A stretch of 64,000 nt of DNA from Polytrichum commune (Eukaryota; Streptophyta; Polytrichopsida; Polytrichales; Polytrichaceae). Where the stretch lies: positions 28,478,527 through 28,542,526 of the forward strand of contig OX485808.1 of the NCBI GenBank assembly GCA_950295325.1, given 5' to 3'. Made by a program: the position numbers and the translations under genes. The first letter of the stretch is position 1. The number at the start of each line of letters is the position of its first letter. The notes beneath the pieces were generated by a model. That model was not told the DNA's origin. It worked only from the letters and a program-made list of their open reading frames with translations, and did no database searches. Shown piece after piece: positions 23,277 to 34,233 of this stretch.

Positions 23277-25214
23277 GTGCACGCTTCATTCTATGAGCGT
23301 TTTCTTCAGTCTCACCCTGATGCTACCATTTCCATGCGTGCGTTCGAGTGCCTGAAGCCTTTTTTTGTCAAAAAGTGTAAAGACCGAAATGTCTGTTGCT
23401 GCAAGTACCATGTTGAGATTGACATGCTACGGGAGGCAGTCAACACAATGAGGGATGCTGTGAAGGGAGTACACTCTACCATTTCTTGTACTTGTTCATG
23501 TCCAGTTTGTTACAATTCCGATGATGATTCTTGTTGTGCGCATTTGGGCAAATGCGATGGAGTTACTAAATTCTGGGAGCAGATTGTATGTCCAAAAGGG
23601 GAATCAGAGGAGTTCCATAAGCTAGAATGTTTGATGGGTGAATGTTCCAATTGCGGTGCACATACTCTCCAATTGTGCCCTTTAGAGGTATCATCTCCGT
23701 CTTTTGCTTTGAAGTGGAGGTGTTTCAGCTACGAGGTGGTTGGAGTAAACGATGATGGGGAACCCAGAAAACGAATTAGGGAGGTTTTCATGGAAACCTC
23801 TTGCCTTAGTTTTTTTGAGTATTTGAAGCCAAAGTTGCGGGAGTTTGTTAGTCACAACTTCATTGCAAGGTGGCAGGATGTCCACTGTAGGATTAGTATG
23901 AAGGAGTTACCTGCTGATGCTATCCTCTCCCATGTTGATTTTGCCGAGAACTATTCGTTTGAGATCCAAAACGAAATTCAATCCATGCATTGGCATTCTT
24001 CCCAGATTACAATTCTTGTTCACATAACTTATAGATTGGATGCATTGACTAATAGCATGGTGAAAGAGAGTCACTTCTATGTGTCAGACGATAAAACCCA
24101 TTACACCTTATTTGTACAACATTGCTTCTTGCAGCATTGGGAGTGGTTGAAATTGCAAGGGGTCAATGTAGCTCGTCATTGGGTTTGGAGTGATGGTTGT
24201 GCCGGGCAATTTAAAGGTTCGAGGCCCATGTATTTTGTTAGCAGATACCCAGGCCTTACTGGAGGGTGTGTCATGTCGTGGAATTTTTTTGGTACAGACC
24301 ATGGGAAAGGCGAATGGGATGGAGCAGGCGCTGTTGTGAAGAGGGCTTTGCGTACAGAGCAACTGCACAACCCCTGGCGGAAGCTACAAGATGCAAGAGA
24401 TGCTGTTGATTTCTTGAAGGAGACTATGGAGGGCATTGTGGACAATTCGAGTGGTGGAAACAAAATAGCGTCTCATAGGTACTTTCACCTTATTGAGCCT
24501 GCCGATGTAGATCGTCGGCACCTTCACGGATGTGACACCATCGTCGGCTCTAGAAAATTGCACTCAATCCAAGGAGTGTCAATTTCTGATCCAACATTGC
24601 TAATGGTAAGGCAGTTGTCTTGTTTTTGTACTCCCTGCATGGACGGTGATTGGGCAGCTTGCGAGAAGATGGCCCATGTCCAGCCTTGGAGGGTTATTAA
24701 ACTTGTTCCAACAGATGTATCATTTGTAAGGGAGCAGATGATTTCATGTCAGGCTCAAGCTGGAGAATCAGAGCCATGGGATTACGTCACTGAAGAGACA
24801 CTAGGAGACTTGGTGTTTGCTGGCGATAATTTTGCAGTTCCGGCGATCGAAGGTAATGCAGAAGGGGTGGACTTCTACATTCTTCAATGCCAAAGGAGAA
24901 AGCAGATCGTAAGGGAGAAATTTACATGTATTTGGGGTGGGCAATTCGATGTTGGAGAATATGTCATTGCAGGAACCTACTATCAGAAATGGGGGAGTAG
25001 CCCTAATTCATATGTGTACTTGAGGAATTCCAGAGTAGCTTATATCGATGCCTCCTTAGTTATTGCATGCAAATTTCAGATGGTCCCAGCTGCTCATAGA
25101 GTAAAGGGTGATGAGCCTGTTTACCAATTGTTAAGTGAGACAATTGATGTAATTACAACAAGCCTAGAGGCTCTACAATATTATGAGGAAGTTTTTAAAC
25201 TCCCCCCTTCATAA
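23277..25214 (+). CDS. DDE-type transposase of the Sola-like element
   Basis: An open frame of 645 codons, unbroken to TAA at 25212-25214; the exon probably starts about 40 nt earlier at a splice acceptor. An N-terminal cysteine-rich part (CCCKYHVEIDM, SCTCSCPVCYN, ECSNCGAH) probably binds zinc. The catalytic RNase H-like core shows three acidic sites: SHVDFAENYSFE (first Asp), WVWSDGCAGQFKG (second Asp) and FFGTDHGKGEWDGAGAVVKR (third). The spacing and surrounding words (AENY, SDG.GQFK, HGKG..DG) match a widespread family of eukaryotic DDE transposases. A C-terminal region of about 230 residues includes a Cys cluster (SCFCTPCMDGDW). It should cut and join at the 17-bp termini. With no internal stop it may be young or still functional. 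Confidence 0.7.
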   Translation: MHASFYERFLQSHPDATISMRAFECLKPFFVKKCKDRNVCCCKYHVEIDMLREAVNTMRDAVKGVHSTISCTCSCPVCYNSDDDSCCAHLGKCDGVTKFWEQIVCPKGESEEFHKLECLMGECSNCGAHTLQLCPLEVSSPSFALKWRCFSYEVVGVNDDGEPRKRIREVFMETSCLSFFEYLKPKLREFVSHNFIARWQDVHCRISMKELPADAILSHVDFAENYSFEIQNEIQSMHWHSSQITILVHITYRLDALTNSMVKESHFYVSDDKTHYTLFVQHCFLQHWEWLKLQGVNVARHWVWSDGCAGQFKGSRPMYFVSRYPGLTGGCVMSWNFFGTDHGKGEWDGAGAVVKRALRTEQLHNPWRKLQDARDAVDFLKETMEGIVDNSSGGNKIASHRYFHLIEPADVDRRHLHGCDTIVGSRKLHSIQGVSISDPTLLMVRQLSCFCTPCMDGDWAACEKMAHVQPWRVIKLVPTDVSFVREQMISCQAQAGESEPWDYVTEETLGDLVFAGDNFAVPAIEGNAEGVDFYILQCQRRKQIVREKFTCIWGGQFDVGEYVIAGTYYQKWGSSPNSYVYLRNSRVAYIDASLVIACKFQMVPAAHRVKGDEPVYQLLSETIDVITTSLEALQYYEEVFKLPPS

Positions 25215-25662
25215 TTTTTGCACTTCATTTGAAATATCATTGGCAATAGGCATACAATGACATAAGTACGTCTTACACCTTCAAAATTCAACTGGAGGAT
25301 GCCACTGATGTGACACATGAATCAAACAAGCTTGTATTCATAACTCTATTCAGTAAATATCAATACAATTGATCATGACTTGATATAATCCGAGTCAACG
25401 ACTTTAAACCAGATTAGGGCATGCTATAATTTGAGTTGATATAATCTGAGTCAAGGACCCTAAAACTCTCTACATGCTTCAATCTGCATAAAACTACCCT
25501 ATATGCTTCAATTTGCCTAAAACTACTCTAGATGCTCATATGTACTCTCAAATTATGCACAAACTCAAGTGAGTCACGGATACCCAATAAACCACCAAAA
25601 ATTTGAGTTTATAAAGGGTTCTGGTACAGGGTAACTCCCTCAAAATTTCACCCTATCCTATC
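25215..25662. other. Spacer between convergent genes
   Basis: No gene. Contains a doubled phrase (TTGATATAATC.GAGTCAA at about 25381 and 25436) and probable 3' UTRs of both converging genes. Confidence 0.5.
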
Positions 25663-28600
25663 CTACTTCTTCTTCTTTTTTGTCTTCTTCGGTCCGCTTC
25701 TCATGACCTCCAGCGTTTCCGAAGGCCCATCTGCTTGGGTCCTAATCTTCTCGAATTTTGATTTGTTCCTCGTGGTTATGGAAGTAGGCTTGCCACTAGT
25801 TTCAACATCTACATCGCTCCTAGTCTTCTGTGACGCTACTAGGGTCTTCCCCGGGTCTTCCACAAATGCTGGTGGCCTACATACTACTCCCTTGCTGGCT
25901 TGTTGCTTGGTGAGCTCTGCAATTGTGGCCTTCAATTTGGCCACCTCATCATCCTTGGACACGTCAAGTTTCGGGTTGTCCTCTGCACGGTCAATTTCTG
26001 CATCCTTTCCTCGAGGTCTATCATTGACCTCTTCTTGCAAGGGCTCATCGTCAGCACTTGAAGCTTGAGAACCATGTTCTTGGGTTTTCCCCGGGGTGCT
26101 GACAATTGTGTCATTAACAGCCTGCAGTTGATTCACCTCTGTAGCAATCGCTTCAGATGATTGCCCCGGAGCATCTGCACCCTTTGAAATGCCTAAAACC
26201 AATGTCGTGAATAACGACTTCTGAGGAGACTTGGACGGCGACTTCGTCGGAGTAGTTACTCCATGTGGAGCCTCAGTAGATGTAAGTCGAGAGGACGTCG
26301 TCGGAGTAGTAGCTGATGGTGCAGCCTCAGTAGATGGGAGTCGAGAGGGTGGCGAAAGTACACTTTTTGTTCCTGAGGGTGGAACCTGTGCTTAACTAGT
26401 CTCCCCCAAGCTGTATGTCCCTGTGCAAACCTTTGTTCCTGAATGCGGTATCTGTGCTTGACTAGTCTCTCCCAAGCTGTACGTCCCTGTGCACACCGAA
26501 GCCTGCCCAGCAAATGGCTGTTGAGAGGACCCTGCAATTAATAAACCAAAGCATAAGAAACAATTCACTGACAAAACCCCAAAGCATAAGAAACAATTCA
26601 CTTATATACGTGATTAAGTGTATAAGACTACAATATAGCAGTGAGTGGCATAATAACATAGTCTAATAATGAATCCTGAGTGCAAAACATATTTAAAATA
26701 TGTGTATGTACTTATGAGTACACAAAGCATACAGGTAAAGTAATCTTGCAATGTATGCTGATAGACCCATTATTACACTGAAATGTACTAATCAGACTAT
26801 ACCTGATTATAACTAGTGTATGAATCTTGAGTGCAAAACACATTGAGAATATGTGCATATACTTCTGAGTGCCCAAAGCATACAGGTAAAGTACTCTTGC
26901 AATGTATGCTGATAGACCCATTATTACATTGAAATGTACTATTCAGACTATATTTGATTATAACTAGTGTATGCCTCATGAGTGCAAAACATACTCAGAA
27001 TATGTGCATATACTTCTGAGTGCCCAAAGCATACTGTAAAACTACTGTTATTATGTATGTTAATAGACTCAGTAGTACATTGACATATACTAAGTGTACT
27101 ATTTGCGAGTGTAACTAGTGTACTATGTTGAAGCGTTATAAACACTTCAATATACTACAATTCACAGAGCATGTGTACTACAAGTATATTCTAATACAGA
27201 ACATGTCAAACCCTAAACCCAATATTGACATTGTGTACATTAAATGAGTCACAAAAACAAGATGCTCAAGTAGATGGAAGCATACCAATGTCTGCACCAC
27301 TCAGCTTGGCAGCAGCTGTTCTCTCTGATAGAGCCAGCTTTCTTTGGAGGTCGCAATCCAGTGCATCGGCCTTCTCTTCAAGACTAATGGGAAGTTCCCC
27401 AAAGCCAAAACTTTTGTACCAGTCTGGATGAACAACTGAACATGATTTTTCTACACACTTTACTGATGTACTAAACCAGGACACAGCACACCATGGGTGG
27501 TATACATGGCGGCAGCTACACACTAGAATGTCATTGTAAGAAAATGGGCAATCACACAAAACGCAATTCGTTACCATTATAGAATCACTATCCATCAGCT
27601 CTAACTCTAGTGAGTTGCACATGGGGTGGGGGTGCAAAGCCAGTCCAGGCCGTCCACTTCGTAAATTGGACAACTGCTTGGCCAGAATAGATTGTTGACT
27701 CACGAGGAACGCTTCCCTCCGCACCAACTTCTCATGAAGAGAGGCTTGGAGTTGCTGGTCAGCAACAATGGCGTTGTACTCACCCTCTGTCCTCTTGAAA
27801 GTGGCCTCGTAGAAGTCAAAGGTCATCTGCATTGTCGGCAACTCGTTCAGCTCGGTACAACCCTCAAGCTTCTTCTTGTACTCCTTGCAGGTCGCATCCA
27901 TGGAGTCCAGCATTATGCGGACACCCTCCACCTTAGAGTCCAGGCGTTGCTTCTCTTTCACAGCCGTGTCCATATCAATCCTCAGAGCAAGCAACTCCAA
28001 TTCAACCAGACGTTGAAGGTCGTTGCTCTCTCGCTTTTTTTTCTCAATCCAGGAGGAACTCTGTCCACCCACCCCTCCACACGGCAACTCACCGGGCTCT
28101 CCCTTCACAAGGACATCACCTTGCATTAAAGTGTCCATATCTTCTTCCTCCAAAATGTCACTGAAATTCCTTTCAGTGAGTGCCGCTTTCATCTCCAATG
28201 CGGCCTTCATTTTCTTTTGCCATGCACTATGCTGATTTCGGTTTGTGATGTGAGCAAAAGATGCCCAATCAACATCTAAACCCTTCACTACATCAGCGAC
28301 AATACCAATTGCGAATTCTTTACCTATGAGCTTAGTTTTGATTAGAGAAGGTTTATGGTAGACTATAGGATACAGTCTAGCAATGGCAGACTTAACCTTA
28401 GGATTCTTGACATCCCCAAACCAAAACCCTGACTTGCCTCGCTGTGGCCCAAACACGGAGGTCAGATCGCTCTGGAGGATCTCTCTGGTGTCTCTGGACT
28501 TGTGAGGATTGATCCCTGTCCCATTCAACCCAAAACTATCCCTAAAATCCTCGAAAGACAATGCAGGAGGAGGTGCACCTCTCCGCAAAACAACAATTTT

Positions 28601-28684
28601 GTCATCTACGTCGTCCACAGTGGTAAGGTGGAGCTGTTCATCATCGTCAGGAACAACGTCCTGTTTTTTCTTTTTTTTCCCCAT
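25663..28684 (-). pseudogene. RING-like zinc-finger protein of the Sola-like element
   Basis: Starts at ATG 28684 (MGKKKKKQDVV, a nuclear-signal-like lysine run). Exon 1 runs to about 27287, where a donor (GTATGC) follows GADIG. It holds a long coiled-coil region (SWIEKKKRESNDLQRLVELE to ILAKQLSNLR) and then a RING-H2-like finger: CVLCDCPF, then CSCRHVYHPWC, then CVEKSC. RING proteins usually recruit ubiquitin-conjugating enzymes; a role in transposition is unknown. The C-terminal exon (about 26531-25663) carries two copies of a 22-residue repeat (VCTGTYSLGETS core). The second copy contains TAA at 26392-26394 where the first has CAA. It ends in a lysine-rich tail (SGPKKTKKKKK). The intron (26532-27286) contains 151-bp tandem repeats. 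Confidence 0.55.
26681..27133. repeat. 151-bp tandem repeat, three copies
   Basis: Units start at TGCAAAACA near 26681, 26832 and 26983. Shared phrases include AAAGCATACAGGTAAAGTA and GATAGACCCATTATTACA; the third unit is the most diverged. Located in the intron of the RING-like gene. Confidence 0.85.
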
Positions 28685-29405
28685 TGCTAAACCCTGTGGC
28701 CTGTGTTTGAAACCTTGCCTAAACCCTAAAACCCTAATCCTCACTATGAAGACGTGAAATGAGTGAAGCCACCTGACAGTAAAACCCTAGCTAAAGCCCA
28801 GAGGACCGAAATTGCAACCTTGCTTGAGCAAAACCGTAAACCTCAACATGAATGGAATGAATGCAGAATGCGCGATATGAGTGAAGCCGAATCTACCTGA
28901 ACCCTAGCTAAACCCCAGAGGACCAGTTCTCATTGCGCTTCCCTCATACAACAAAAAACAAAAAAAACAAAACACAGATTTGCAACCAGGACCTCTGTTT
29001 CCCAACGCAACAGCTCCGCTCCGCCTTCCCAACGCCACAACTCCGCCTCACCAACGTCACAGCTCCGCCTCCCCAGCGGCACAAAAAAACGAAAAAAACG
29101 AAATTCCACGACTCTACCCCAGGAGGATTCTCCGCCCAAATCACGAAGCGGGAGAATTTTGAATACGCGCTAAACCGGCGCGCGCCCAGGTTGCCGGGAG
29201 TCTGGCTTGCCCAAAATTGGAAACCTGACGCGTCAATATTAAAGTCCGAAACCCAGTATGTCAACTCCCCATAAAGCCCGTACTCAACGGCCACGATTGC
29301 CCTAGCACAAAGAATCGACGGTGATGCTAGATTTAGAAATCTCAAAGAATTGCCCCAAACTGATGTACTAAACATACTTTGATTTTTGCCCAAAGTGTAC
29401 CAACC
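28685..29405. other. Sola-like element, right non-coding end
   Basis: Promoter and leader side of the minus-strand RING-like gene. Includes two copies of GAGTGAAGCC followed by AACCCTAGCTAAA(G/C)CCCAGAGGACC (about 28770-28807 and 28880-28925). No ORF supported. Confidence 0.45.
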
Positions 29406-29422
29406 TTAGCGTGCTTCTACCC

Positions 29423-29882
29423 ATTCTTGAATAGGTAGTTGGCTTGCTGGCGGCTCCCAATTAATCACCAACTACCGAGGAGGTCGGACGTTTCTGCAAT
29501 GATCTCGCTTTTGAGTGCGTCCCCTAATCCCTACTTTCAAACCTTTTAGCTTAGGGGTACTCTTAGATGACTTAAACTCAAACGGTAATCCGTGAACGCG
29601 GAGTGAACTTCTGTAGTCACTTAGGAGTCCTAGTTGTCGACAATGACTTCCACAAGTCATATTGAAGTCACTGTCATCCAATTCCAGTTAGTCATAAGTC
29701 AATCATAAGTCATTGAAGAGGCATTTTGTAGTCATTCCCATGTGTCAACAAACCCTAAACCCCAAGAATAGAGGTTAGTGACGCTAGTGACAATTAATAA
29801 GTATTTTGTGTCACTAACGTCACAATTAATAAGTCCTTAGTGCTAACTAGAGTTTGTTGATAGTGTTGTGAAGAGGAAAGTC
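29423..29882. promoter_or_regulatory. CACTA central intergenic region, right part
   Basis: Upstream of the TNP2-like gene. Dense in GTCAT, AGTCA and GTCACT motifs at 29640-29850, like the subterminal regions, including a repeated GTGACAATTAATAAGT-type phrase at about 29788 and 29818. Likely promoter and accessory-protein binding sites. Confidence 0.5.
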
Positions 29883-32261
29883 ATGATACCCAGCAGACTA
29901 CCGTTGTCTGACAGTAGAAGGCAGCGATTACGAGATGACAGACTCTGGGTTAGGGAGTTGAAGTGAGCCAGGGAGTGCAATGTTCAGAAATTGCATTGCC
30001 CTTGCATAAATTGTAGGGGGCGTAAGAGACTATTCATACGGAACGTGCGGGAGCACCTCATCCAACACGGTCGACATCCTGATTCACGGATTTGGAGAGG
30101 CCCAGGCGCTAGAGATTCTTCGGATGAAGAGTGGGAACATCAATTCTGGGGACCTATTGAAGCAGATGGTGATGGAGGACATGACGTTGGTGATACAAGT
30201 GCTCCGATTGCACAAAAAACAAATGGGTTGGATGCCACCGTGGACACTTGTGGCATGGTCGAGCAGGCACTACCAACAGTGGACGTTCAGGCATATTCTG
30301 GGGAGCGGCTTGGCGAGGAAGTCAGGGATGCCTTTGGCATTGCTGATGTCGTTCATGAAGAATTCAGGGATGCGGAATTCGGTGACGAAGTAGGGGAAGA
30401 GGAGTGTCGTGATGAGGAACTAGCAGTTGATGTTGATGTTGACAATGGAGACAGTGACCCCCAACTTGACGACAGGGCCCTACAGGATTCACTGGAGCAC
30501 TTATATGATGGGTCTCGTTGCAGCAAGCTTGCGGCCACAGTGTTATTGATGAATTTGTGCACCGTGCACGGAGTGAGCAATCAATGCGCGAACGAGCTCT
30601 TTAGCATTTTGCATCTGCATGTGTTGCCGGAGAACAATACATTGCCGCGATCCCATCATGCCGCAAAGTCCCTTACCGCAAAGTTGGGTTTGACATACAA
30701 CACCATCCATGCATGTGAGCACGGGTGTGTGCTATTCCGGGGACCCCATGAGGATGCACTTCGCTGTCCTAAATGTGGAGGCCGTAGATACCGAGATGAG
30801 GAGCGGCGTTGTTATCCGCTGAAGGTGCTTCGTCACTTTCCCATCATTCCACGGTTGCAGCGCATGTACATGAGTCCGAGCATCTCAAAATTGATGGTAT
30901 GGCATGCAGAGAACCGGAGCAACAAAGACGGAGGGGATGGCTTGGTTAGACACCCCTGTGACTCGAAGGCATGGCGGCATTTTGAGGAAAATGTCGACCC
31001 GAGCTTCACACTTCATCCTCGAAACGTCCATTTCGCTTTGGCAGCCGACGGAGTGAACCCTTACAAGCAAAATCGATCCACATGGTCAACGTGGCCCGTT
31101 CTATTGCTGAATTACAACTTGCCTCCATGGCTAAGCACCAAATTTTTATTTATGATGATGGCTCTATTGATTCCAGGAAAGGAATCTGTGACAGCTGATG
31201 TGTTTGACGTGTACTTAGAGCCTCTTGTGGATGAATTGTTGGAGTTATGGGTTGGAGTGCCTGCTTACGATGTATCAGAAGTTGCAGGCTCGAAGACTTT
31301 CCAATTGCGTGCCATGTTGCTATGGACAATCCATGACTTCCCAGGCTACGGCACCGTTGGCGGTTTTGCTCATCAAGGCTACGTGGCATGTCCTTGCTGT
31401 GGAGAGGATTTAGGCGCAGAGCATTCAACCGAACTTGCTAAGCAAACTTACGGTGGTACTCGACGTTGGCTGCCTGAAGGTCACCCGTACAGGTCACTTG
31501 AAATGAAGGACCACTTCAACGGAGAGATGGAACATCGACCAAAACCAAGGGAAGTGACAGTGGAAGACCAAATTCGACATGCTCTGTAGTGCGAGGCTTG
31601 GAGGGCCGACGGAAATAGGTGGGGTGCTCCTGGAGATCCTTCCAAAGTACATGGTGTGAAACGTCTCAGCATTCTCTTCCGCTTGCCGTATTGGAAGGTC
31701 AGTGACTAGATCCCCATTGATATCTCGTGGAATGACTTAAAAATGACTTTCACTGAACTACATGGGGTACTATCGTAAGTGCTTACTGAGTCACTGCGTA
31801 GTCATACAGACTTTGTAGTGAAGTTGATTTACTCTCAGGAGACTCGGAAATGACTTTTCTCTGTTTGTAATGTTTAGAATCTTCTCATTCGGAACACGTT
31901 GGACGTCATGCACTGCGAGTTGAACCTAGCAAAGAACTTCCTAAAGACCATCGCAGGGAAGAAGGACACCGTAAAAGTTAGAAGAGACTTACAAAGGAGG
32001 AACATTAGACCACACCTGTGGCTAACACCAAACCCACGAAAGGCAGGGAAGATGGTGAAACCACGCGCTTCTTATGTCTTGTCCGATGCAGAATTTGACA
32101 AGTTTGTGAAGTGCATTGAGTCCTTAAAGACGCCTAGTGGTTACTCTTCATACCTTGGGAAATGTCTCCGAAAGAAGAACTTTGGGGGGTTAAAGTCCCA
32201 CGATTACCACACTCTGATGCAGCAAGTAATGCCACTAGCTCTGCGTGGACTGATGGAACCC

Positions 32262-33234
32262 TGTCGCAACCCTTGCTAGCCCCCCTTGACAATCTTGCCA
32301 ATTTTCAATTCTAGCAAAGGTTACGAGCGCTAACCATTCGCATTCCGCCATGCTAATGATTAGCTCCTCCTACCCCGGACCTTATAGTTCATAGGAGGGA
32401 ACCAACCCTCCTACTTTGCTTTTGGGACTCACCCCTTAATCGGTAACCCGTTCCTAGATGTGGACTTCCATCCATGGAAGTCCAATCCCATGTTGATCAT
32501 CGCATTGCCGGAGCAACACTACAACAACCCGAACCATACTAGGCAACTATGGCCTCACAATGGGCCAATGCCCATGGAGGCCTTGCCGTTCGGCCTCGGG
32601 TGGGTGAGGCCACACCACCTCACCCATATAAGCCTCTAGGACTTCACGCGGGGCCCCTACCCCACCGTCAACCAACCTCTTGTCTCTCTACCAAGAGTTG
32701 GGGCCAAGTGGACATTTTCCTTTAGCTGCTGGGCATAGAACCCCCCAGCAGCTTCAGACCATCATAACTTCCTTGTATGATGTCTGATCATAACAACCAA
32801 CCACTCCATCTTCATCTACGCTTCACGTAGATGCCGATGGACTCCTCACTTGCCCCATTCGGGCAAGTATTGAGGAAGTTATGCCTGTTTGAACCTTGGC
32901 AGTCCCGGGAATCGCTCCCAGGCACTGCTGTAACAGGGCGCTGTCCCGGGACAGCGCCTCACTCAAATGGCCATAACTCCTAGCTCACACCTCCGATTGA
33001 GGTGTTCTTGAGCTTTCTAGAATCACCACGCCATGAGCTACGCATAACTCATGGCCTTACCCTTGTGCCTCCTAGTCTTCGTGGGTGGGAGGCGTTCCCA
33101 ACGCCCGGGGCCCTCACCCACACTAGGATCACTTGGGCCCTCTCACCAACGGCGCCACAAGTCCCGGGTGTCACTCCGGGGTCCCCCTTGTGCCCATGGT
33201 GTTTCGGCCACTCCTCATGGAGAGGTGCGCGACA
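32262..33234 (-). repeat. Left LTR (3' LTR of the minus-strand element)
   Basis: 973 bp, ends TGTCGC/GCGACA. Contains a near-perfect GC palindrome at 32937-32958 (arms GGCGCTGTCC and GGACAGCGCC, centre CG) and the intact CACTA target sequence near 33118. Confidence 0.95.
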
Positions 33235-34233
33235 CTCACCCCCACCAAACGGAGTCGATGCCCTCATCGACTATACTTGTAGTCGGCACACCAATTCTCA
33301 AGTTGCCATCCTCTATGGTGCGGCATTGTGTTTACCTTAGGGTGCGAACCCCACAATGCATCTTCAAATTTGGCATAGTCCCAAAGGTGTCGTTACTAGG
33401 TGGTCCGTTAGCGACCTTGGAACTCCTCCAAGGACCTAACCTATACTAGACCCACCTACTTCGGGACTCACATGGGTTGCCCCTCCTTTGGGGCCTCCCC
33501 CGTTAGGCTCCACTAGCCTAACGTGACACATCTAGGCGAGACCTCAACGCTTCCACTAAGTTGTCTCGGTTGCAACTCCGAGATGACTTTCCATTGTTAA
33601 GCCACGCCTCGATCGCACGGGGGTGATGCCAAGTCCCGCCCGACTCGGTTCCCACTTTGCTCTTTCGAGACATGGGTTCATGACTCCAATGCGCCAACTC
33701 TTGTTAGCTCGTGGGTAGCACTTTTATGAGCACGCGCCATCACCTTGCCCCCGCCCGGACAAGCCCACAACTAAGAAGTTTCTTGGTTTTATCCAAGGCC
33801 CCTCCAAGCCATGGCCCCCAATTACTCGGCTTACCCAACCTAGTTTGGCATATCTATTCCCCCTCTTCCATTAACCAAGCACAAGTACAAGACTAGGACC
33901 TCATCTCATACTTTTCTCTTTGCACCACTAAAGTTTGGACTTTATTTCCTCAAGCCAAAGAACAAGTTCATGTTGTGGAGCAATTAACCTCGAAGCTAAG
34001 TGTACTACTAGCGTCTCTCCTCCACTAAAGGAGATTGATGTCCTCATCAATGCCTACGCTTCATTTTATTGGAATGTCTAGCCTTAGTTTATTCAAAGTG
34101 CTTTACCAATTCCTTGGCGTTCACCATGTCCCTTGCCGCCACCTAAGCGATTTCTTTCTACCATTTCACCAAGTACTTCTTTGTACCTTTTCTTTCCTTT
34201 TCACTTGGGCTTCCTACACTTGAGGATGCCCTC
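33235..34233 (-). other. Ty3/gypsy 3' untranslated interior
   Basis: No coding region seen between the polypurine tract and the first integrase remnant. On the plus strand this is C/T-rich text with CTTGCC and CACC phrases, common to this element. Confidence 0.5.

Larger units (their letters stand above)
20882..29422. mobile_element. Sola-like DDE DNA transposon, 8.5 kb
   Basis: Perfect 17-bp terminal inverted repeats (GGGTAGAAGCACGCTAA at 20882-20898, its complement at 29406-29422), flanked by the 4-bp direct repeat ATTC (20878-20881, 29423-29426). It encodes a DDE-type transposase plus an accessory ORF on the plus strand and a RING-like zinc-finger gene on the minus strand, converging at about 25.2-25.7 kb. 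A 4-bp duplication and this transposase type fit the Sola superfamily as I know it. That name is inference; the ends and gene content are seen directly. It inserted into the CACTA intergenic spacer. Confidence 0.85.

Noticed and set aside
33002-33340. Open frames inside the LTRs (also at 39080 and 43765)
   Set aside because: They recur only because the LTR is repeated; they run out of the LTR into unrelated flanks and show no coding signature.
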